A DNA stretch of 64,000 bases from Panacagrimonas sp052387695 (lineage in GTDB: Bacteria > Pseudomonadota > Gammaproteobacteria > Nevskiales > Nevskiaceae). The DNA lies in the NCBI GenBank assembly GCA_052387695.1, contig JBQTIX010000004.1, positions 1 to 64,000 on the forward strand. The letters are read 5' to 3'. A program made the position numbers and the translations under genes. Of this stretch, positions 59,928 through 64,000 are shown in pieces (position 1 is the first letter of the stretch; each line of letters begins with the position of its first letter). The notes under the pieces are model-generated. The model worked only from the letters and a program-made list of their open reading frames with translations, was not told the DNA's origin and searched no databases.

Positions 59928-60362
59928 TCAGCCGATGGATCGGGTCGGTCGCTCGATCAACGCCACCCGGGTGGCGCCCGTGTGCTCGAGATGGATGACG
60001 ATGCTCGGAGCCGGCAGATGACCCTTGCCACGATCCGGCCACTCCACCAACCAGATCGTGCGCTCGGGTGGATAATCGCGCAGACCCAGTTCCTCCACCT
60101 CGGAAGGGTTGTTGAGCCGGTACAGATCCAGGTGCAGAAACTCGCGACCCCTGGCCATGTAGGGCTCCAGCAGCGTGTAGGTCGGACTGCGCATCGCGCC
60201 CGTCACGCCCGCGGCGCGCAGAAACCCGCGCGCCAGCGTGGTCTTGCCCGCGCCGAGATCGCCGATCAGGTAGAGCACGCCCCCTGCGGTTTCCAGCAGT
60301 TCGCGCGCCAGGCTGGCGCCCAGATCGGCGGTCGCCTCGGCGTCGGCCAGTTCAACGCACAT
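59928..60362 (-). CDS. tsaE: tRNA threonylcarbamoyladenosine synthesis ATPase TsaE
   Basis: TsaE is the ATPase that works with TsaB and TsaD to make t6A37 in tRNA. The 144-residue product has Walker A GDLGAGKTTLARG, SPTYTLLEPY and LDLYRL. The ATG overlaps the stop of the nnr gene, and the amidase gene follows, as is common in gammaproteobacteria. Confidence 0.96.
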   Translation of the reverse strand: MCVELADAEATADLGASLARELLETAGGVLYLIGDLGAGKTTLARGFLRAAGVTGAMRSPTYTLLEPYMARGREFLHLDLYRLNNPSEVEELGLRDYPPERTIWLVEWPDRGKGHLPAPSIVIHLEHTGATRVALIERPTRSIG

Positions 60363-61870
60363 CAAGCGTTCACCACGGCACGCAGGTGCTCGACCAGGTC
60401 GGAGGGCAGCAGGCCGCGCTCGCCACCCGCAGCCGCCGCGTCGCCCGCCAGCGCATGCGCCAGCACCCCGCAACGCGCGGCCCGTTCGGCCGACAGGCCT
60501 TGCGCGCGCAAGGCCGCGATGACGCCGGTCAGAACGTCGCCCATACCCCCGACGCCCATGCCCGGATTTCCGTACGCGCACAGCGCGCGCCGCGCGCCGC
60601 GGACGAGCGTGCCCGCTCCCTTGAGCACAACCACCGCGTGGTAGCGATCGTGCAACTCGTCCACCGCCTCCGGCCGCGCCGACTGCACGCCGGGCGTGGA
60701 CTTGCCCAGCAGGCGTGCCGCCTCAGCGGGATGCGGCGTGAGGACGCTGTCCGCAGGCAGGCCACGCGGCGGCGAATCGGCCAGCAGATTGAGGGCATCG
60801 GCATCCAGCACCAGCGGCTTGCGACTCGCGATCGCGCGTTCCAACAAGGACGCACCCCAGGCACCCGTCCCCAGTCCCGGACCGATCGCGACGAGGGTGC
60901 AGCGAGCCAGCAGGGGATCAAGCTGATCCGCCGATTCGACCGCCCGGAACATCACCTCGGGCTGCGCGATCGTCAACGACGCCGCGTGGACCGCCCGGGT
61001 CGCGACGCTGACCAGCCCCGCGCCGGCGCGCAGCGCCCCGCGCGCGGCGAGCAGCATCGCACCCGACATGCCGCTGTCTCCGCCGATCAGCAACACATGG
61101 CCGTGACGACCCTTGTGCGAGGTCCTCGCGCGAGCTGGCAGGGCGGCACGCAGTTCGGCGGGTTCGAGCAGGTCTGCCAGCGCGGGCGAGGAGTCAGCGA
61201 GTTCCGCAGGCAGATCGAGCGCCGCGAAAAGTCGTTCGCCCGCATGGTCAGGGCCCTGGCCGACATACAGCCCCAGCTTGCGTCCGATGAAACTGATGCT
61301 CAGGTCGGCGCGCACGGCCGCGCCATGAACCCGCCCGTCGTCGGCGTCGAGCCCGGACGGCAGGTCGATCGCGATCACCCCCTGCCCCGACCTGCGCCGG
61401 TTGATCGCCTCGATCGCCGCGCGCGCCACGCCGCCTACCTCACGCGTGATGCCGATGCCGAAGATCGCGTCGCAAATCACATCAGAAACAGACATGGGAC
61501 CACGGGCAAATTCGTCGGTGAACGACGGCGCCTCGCCACCGTCGGCCAACCAGGCCGCGCGCGCCGGCACCGCGTCGCCGCGCCCAGCGGGCTCGCCGAC
61601 CTGGGCCAGCGAAACCTCCAGCCCGGCGCGGCGTGCCAGGCGCGCGATCTCGTAACCGTCGCCGCCGTTGTTGCCCGGTCCGCACAGAACAGCAATGCGG
61701 CGCGCATCGGGCCAGCGTTCACGCAGAATCCCGAAGCTCGCGCGCGCCGCGCGCCGCATCAGCGTGTAACCGGGCACTCCAAGTTCCTCGATCGCGCGCC
61801 GATCCAGTTCGCGTACCTGTTCGGCCGAATACAATCGCGGCCGATGACAAACGTCTGCCTCTTCTTTCAT
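60362..61870 (-). CDS. nnr: Bifunctional NAD(P)H-hydrate epimerase / ADP-dependent dehydratase
   Basis: The 502-residue fusion repairs hydrated NAD(P)H. The N-terminal YjeF_N epimerase (about 15-215) shows CGPGNNGGDGYEIARLA and AIDLPSGLDADDG. The C-terminal ribokinase-like dehydratase (about 230-500) shows HGHVLLIGGDSGMSGA and GNPGMGVGGMGDVLTGVI. The start at 61870 gives the expected N-terminus. It is divergent from queG with 32 bp between the starts. Confidence 0.96.
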   Translation of the reverse strand: MKEEADVCHRPRLYSAEQVRELDRRAIEELGVPGYTLMRRAARASFGILRERWPDARRIAVLCGPGNNGGDGYEIARLARRAGLEVSLAQVGEPAGRGDAVPARAAWLADGGEAPSFTDEFARGPMSVSDVICDAIFGIGITREVGGVARAAIEAINRRRSGQGVIAIDLPSGLDADDGRVHGAAVRADLSISFIGRKLGLYVGQGPDHAGERLFAALDLPAELADSSPALADLLEPAELRAALPARARTSHKGRHGHVLLIGGDSGMSGAMLLAARGALRAGAGLVSVATRAVHAASLTIAQPEVMFRAVESADQLDPLLARCTLVAIGPGLGTGAWGASLLERAIASRKPLVLDADALNLLADSPPRGLPADSVLTPHPAEAARLLGKSTPGVQSARPEAVDELHDRYHAVVVLKGAGTLVRGARRALCAYGNPGMGVGGMGDVLTGVIAALRAQGLSAERAARCGVLAHALAGDAAAAGGERGLLPSDLVEHLRAVVNA

Positions 61871-61902
61871 GCCGCAAGTATGCCGGCAGGACGCAGTCCT
61901 TC

Positions 61903-62973
61903 GTGAGTCTGTCCGCGGCCGGGCTGGAAACGCTGCGCGATTCCATCCGCGGCTGGGCGCTCGAACTGGGCTTTGCCGATGCCGGCGTCGCCCGCCTCGA
62001 ACTGGGCCCGGACCAGGAGCATCTGCGCCGATGGCTGGACGCCGGCCATCACGGGTCGATGGCATACATGGCGCGTGGCCCCGAACTGCGCACCGACCCG
62101 GCGCGATTGCGGCCCGGCACCCTGTCGGTGATCTCGGTACGCCTGCCCTACTGGCCGGCCGACGCCGCCGATGCGGGCACGGTGCTGGCCGACAGCGGGC
62201 GCGCCTACATCTCGCGCTACGCGCTGGGACGCGATTACCACCGCGTCATGCGCGCACGCCTGCTCAAGCTGGCGCGACGCATCGAAAGGCTTGCCGGACC
62301 GCATGGGCATCGCGTCTACGCCGACAGCGCGCCGATCCTGGAAAAGGCGCTCGCACGCAACGCCGGCCTCGGCTGGATCGGCAAGCACACCCTGCTGATC
62401 CGTCGCGACCACGGCTCCTGGTTTTTCCTGGGCGAGCTGTTTACCGACCTGGCACTGCCACCGGATGCGCGCCCGGCCGCGCAGAATCTGTGCGGGCGCT
62501 GCGATGCCTGCATGCGCGCCTGTCCCACGCAAGCCATCGTCGCGCCCTACACGCTGGATGCACGCCGCTGCATCTCCTATCTCACCATCGAGCACCACGG
62601 AAGTATCCCCGAGGATCTGCGGGCGCTGATGGGCAACCGCATCTTCGGCTGCGACGACTGCCAACTGGCCTGTCCCTGGAATCGCGACGCCCCACCCTCT
62701 GCCGAGAGCGACTTCTCGCCGCGCAACGGGCTCGACTCCGCGCGGCTGCTCGAGCTCTGGGCCTGGACCGAATCGCAGTGGCTGCAACGCACAGAAGGCA
62801 TGCCGCTGCGCCGGCTCGACTACCGCCGATGGTTGCGCAACCTGGCCATTGCGCTGGGCAACGCGCCGCGGTCCGGAGAGATCTGCGCGGCCCTGGAGAC
62901 GCGCCGCGAACACCCCGACGAGGTGGTGCGTGAACACGTGACCTGGGCGCTCATGCGGCAGCAGTCCGCGTAG
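61903..62973 (+). CDS. queG: Epoxyqueuosine reductase
   Basis: QueG carries out the last step of queuosine synthesis in tRNA, using cobalamin and two 4Fe-4S clusters. The 356-residue product has both ferredoxin-like sites, CGRCDACMRACPTQAI and CDDCQLACPWN, and the N-terminal HHGSMAYMAR block. The start is GTG at 61903; the long frame upstream is a shadow of nnr. It precedes a REP-like palindrome and a convergent surface-protein gene. Confidence 0.95.
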   Translation: MSLSAAGLETLRDSIRGWALELGFADAGVARLELGPDQEHLRRWLDAGHHGSMAYMARGPELRTDPARLRPGTLSVISVRLPYWPADAADAGTVLADSGRAYISRYALGRDYHRVMRARLLKLARRIERLAGPHGHRVYADSAPILEKALARNAGLGWIGKHTLLIRRDHGSWFFLGELFTDLALPPDARPAAQNLCGRCDACMRACPTQAIVAPYTLDARRCISYLTIEHHGSIPEDLRALMGNRIFGCDDCQLACPWNRDAPPSAESDFSPRNGLDSARLLELWAWTESQWLQRTEGMPLRRLDYRRWLRNLAIALGNAPRSGEICAALETRREHPDEVVREHVTWALMRQQSA

Positions 62974-62989
62974 CCCCGTCCAGTGCGAT

Positions 62990-63059
62990 GGTGGATGCGC
63001 TTCGCTTATCCACCCTACGCCGCGCCAACCAAGGGTGGATAAGAGAAGCGCATCCACCA
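62990..63059. repeat. REP-like palindrome with 26-bp arms
   Basis: Two inverted arms at about 62990-63016 and 63033-63059 share the sequence GGTGGATGCGCTTC...TTATCCACCC, with one mismatch and a 17-base spacer. Each arm is itself palindromic at its ends (GGTGGAT/ATCCACC). Such GGTGGATGCGCTTCG elements are dispersed between genes in many gammaproteobacteria. It lies 16 bp after queG. Confidence 0.85.
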
Positions 63060-63087
63060 GGGCCGACTGCACGGCCTTCGCGAGCAC

Positions 63088-63120
63088 AAAAAAAGCTGCC
63101 CCGATGATTTGGGGCAGCTT
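63088..63120 (-). terminator. Rho-independent terminator of the surface-protein gene
   Basis: AAGCTGCCCC and GGGGCAGCTT form a stem around an eight-base loop. On the minus strand it is followed by seven T. It lies about 34 bp after the stop codon of the last gene in the window. Confidence 0.92.
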
Positions 63121-63153
63121 CGGGTTCTGCTTACATCAGGCCCGCGACCAGGA

Positions 63154-64000
63154 TCAGCAGCCCAGTCCGGCGACCGTCTCGCCGAGTACCACGTCGAGCA
63201 AGGTCCCCGGCAGATCCAGGAACAGCGCGCGCTGGGTGACGGTGTTGCCGGTGATGACGGTCTGGTTGAGGTACAGCCCGCCGACGAGCAGCGGCACCGA
63301 CAGCGGTGCACTGCCGACAACCACCGTGAGACCGTTGACCTTGAGACTGGCGATCTTGGATTTGCCGGTCTTGGTGACCACCGCGCAGCCGCTCACCGCC
63401 TGCGATGTCGCCTCACTTTCCACCCCGACCGCCGACACTGTCACCAGGGCGACCGCGACGATGTCCGCCTTGGCGACGTTGGTCTTGGCTGCCGCGACTC
63501 CAAAGCTACGGGTCGAGGTGCCGGTGATCACGGTGGCCTTGACGCTGCTGGCCAGCGGGCTGAGCAGGCTCGGCGGATCACCGAGGGGCTGGTTGAGGTT
63601 GTACACCGTGTTGGCCGCGGTCACGCAGGGCGTGGTCGGGGCGTTGGCGGTTCCAAACGTCAGGGCCTTGCCGAGCAGTCCCACCGGCGTGCCGCGGCAC
63701 AGGCCGGGCCCGTAGTCCACCGAGCTGGTCGAGGTGGACGAGTTGTTGCCCGGCGTCGGATCGTTGTCGTTGCCCGTCAGCGTTACCGTGTTGCCAACCG
63801 TGGTCGGTGCGTTGGTCGGGGTCGTGCCCGTGATGACGATCGTGTCGATCCCGCCGTTTTCGAGCGCGTCGCCGACGCAGGTCACGGTGTTGCCCACCAC
63901 CGTGCATCCCGGCGTACTGCTGGCCACGTTGGTGATCGACGCAGGCACCTCATCCACCACCGTGTAACCCGAGCTGTCGTCCGGTCCGAAGTTCTGCACC
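63154..64000 (-). CDS. C-terminal part of a large surface protein with DUF11-type repeats (runs off the window)
   Basis: Only the last 281 or so residues are visible; the gene continues beyond position 64000. The visible start contains a DUF11-like beta-sandwich repeat: STPGCTVVGNTVTCVGDALE, then DTIVITGTTPTNAP and LTGNDNDPTPGNNSS. After a linker with GPGLCRGTPVG, a Val/Thr-rich domain of about 170 residues ends in TVAGLGC. No LPXTG, PEP-CTERM or membrane anchor is seen at the C-terminus. Paired Cys residues suggest disulfides. It is likely an exported adhesin or surface-layer-type protein. Confidence 0.75.
   Translation of the reverse strand, partial: VQNFGPDDSSGYTVVDEVPASITNVASSTPGCTVVGNTVTCVGDALENGGIDTIVITGTTPTNAPTTVGNTVTLTGNDNDPTPGNNSSTSTSSVDYGPGLCRGTPVGLLGKALTFGTANAPTTPCVTAANTVYNLNQPLGDPPSLLSPLASSVKATVITGTSTRSFGVAAAKTNVAKADIVAVALVTVSAVGVESEATSQAVSGCAVVTKTGKSKIASLKVNGLTVVVGSAPLSVPLLVGGLYLNQTVITGNTVTQRALFLDLPGTLLDVVLGETVAGLGC

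Noticed and set aside
1..64000. tRNA, rRNA, CRISPR arrays and complete insertion sequences
   Set aside because: No T-loop consensus in a cloverleaf context, no rRNA blocks, no regularly spaced identical repeats with unique spacers and no transposase frame were seen by eye. A covariance-model scan would be needed to exclude a missed tRNA or small RNA.

Overview
The window is high-GC chromosomal DNA from what looks like a gammaproteobacterium. The strongest signs are the amidase-mutL-miaA-hfq-hflX-hflK-hflC-hisZ-purA run, the prmB/aroC pair and ftsEX. Parts of it (aroC followed by an MFS gene, a MutL carrying the endonuclease motif) fit a Xanthomonadales/Nevskiales-type lineage, but the genus cannot be read from the sequence. 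I saw no rRNA, tRNA, CRISPR array or complete insertion sequence.

Layout. 0.2-5.6 kb: lipA, a small exported protein, a DUF1631 protein and ppx. 5.7-8.5 kb: a collagen-like secreted protein preceded by 11-bp tandem repeats, then two small cytochromes c. 8.6-12.3 kb (minus): SCO protein, psd, GNAT, ftsE and ftsX as one tight operon. 12.5-16.8 kb (plus): prmB, a CDF metal exporter, aroC and an MFS transporter. 16.8-17.6 kb: a GST-like protein.

17.6-30.8 kb (minus) is the most unusual region. It is a run of twelve co-directional genes, many with start/stop overlaps. In transcription order they are: a TPR protein with a TonB-like C-terminus, a Gly/Ser-rich lipoprotein, a second lipoprotein, a membrane-anchored repeat protein ending in a PEGA-like domain, a five-PEGA protein with an FGE-like domain lacking the catalytic cysteines, a small exported acidic protein, a MotA/TolQ/ExbB-type channel subunit, an actin/Hsp70-like protein with an FHA-like tail, two VWA proteins whose single N-terminal helix carries an ExbD/MotB-like aspartate, and two more lipoproteins. 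I read this as a candidate undescribed ion-driven stator machine linking cytoplasm, inner membrane and outer membrane. It resembles the ZorAB part of Zorya only in architecture.

31-41.5 kb: an acyl-CoA dehydrogenase, a molybdopterin oxidoreductase divergent from a TetR regulator, a compact type II restriction-modification pair (BglII/BstYI-like nuclease and MT-A70 methyltransferase, convergent and overlapping), and sulfate activation genes cysD and cysNC with a divergent LysR regulator. 41.5-43.8 kb: a small accessory patch with an ADP-ribosylglycohydrolase and a GIY-YIG nuclease. 44-48.7 kb: a membrane pyrophosphatase and a secreted beta-helix/SGNH esterase fusion. 49.3-62 kb (minus): purA, hisZ, hflC, hflK, hflX, hfq, miaA, mutL, amidase, tsaE and nnr, then queG divergently. 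The window ends inside a large surface protein with DUF11-type repeats.

Interspersed palindromic elements occur at 12.3-12.5, 22.4-22.5 and 63.0 kb. The 5' end of purA is partly duplicated exactly 100 bp upstream, and hflX appears to lack a canonical start codon for its conserved N-terminus.
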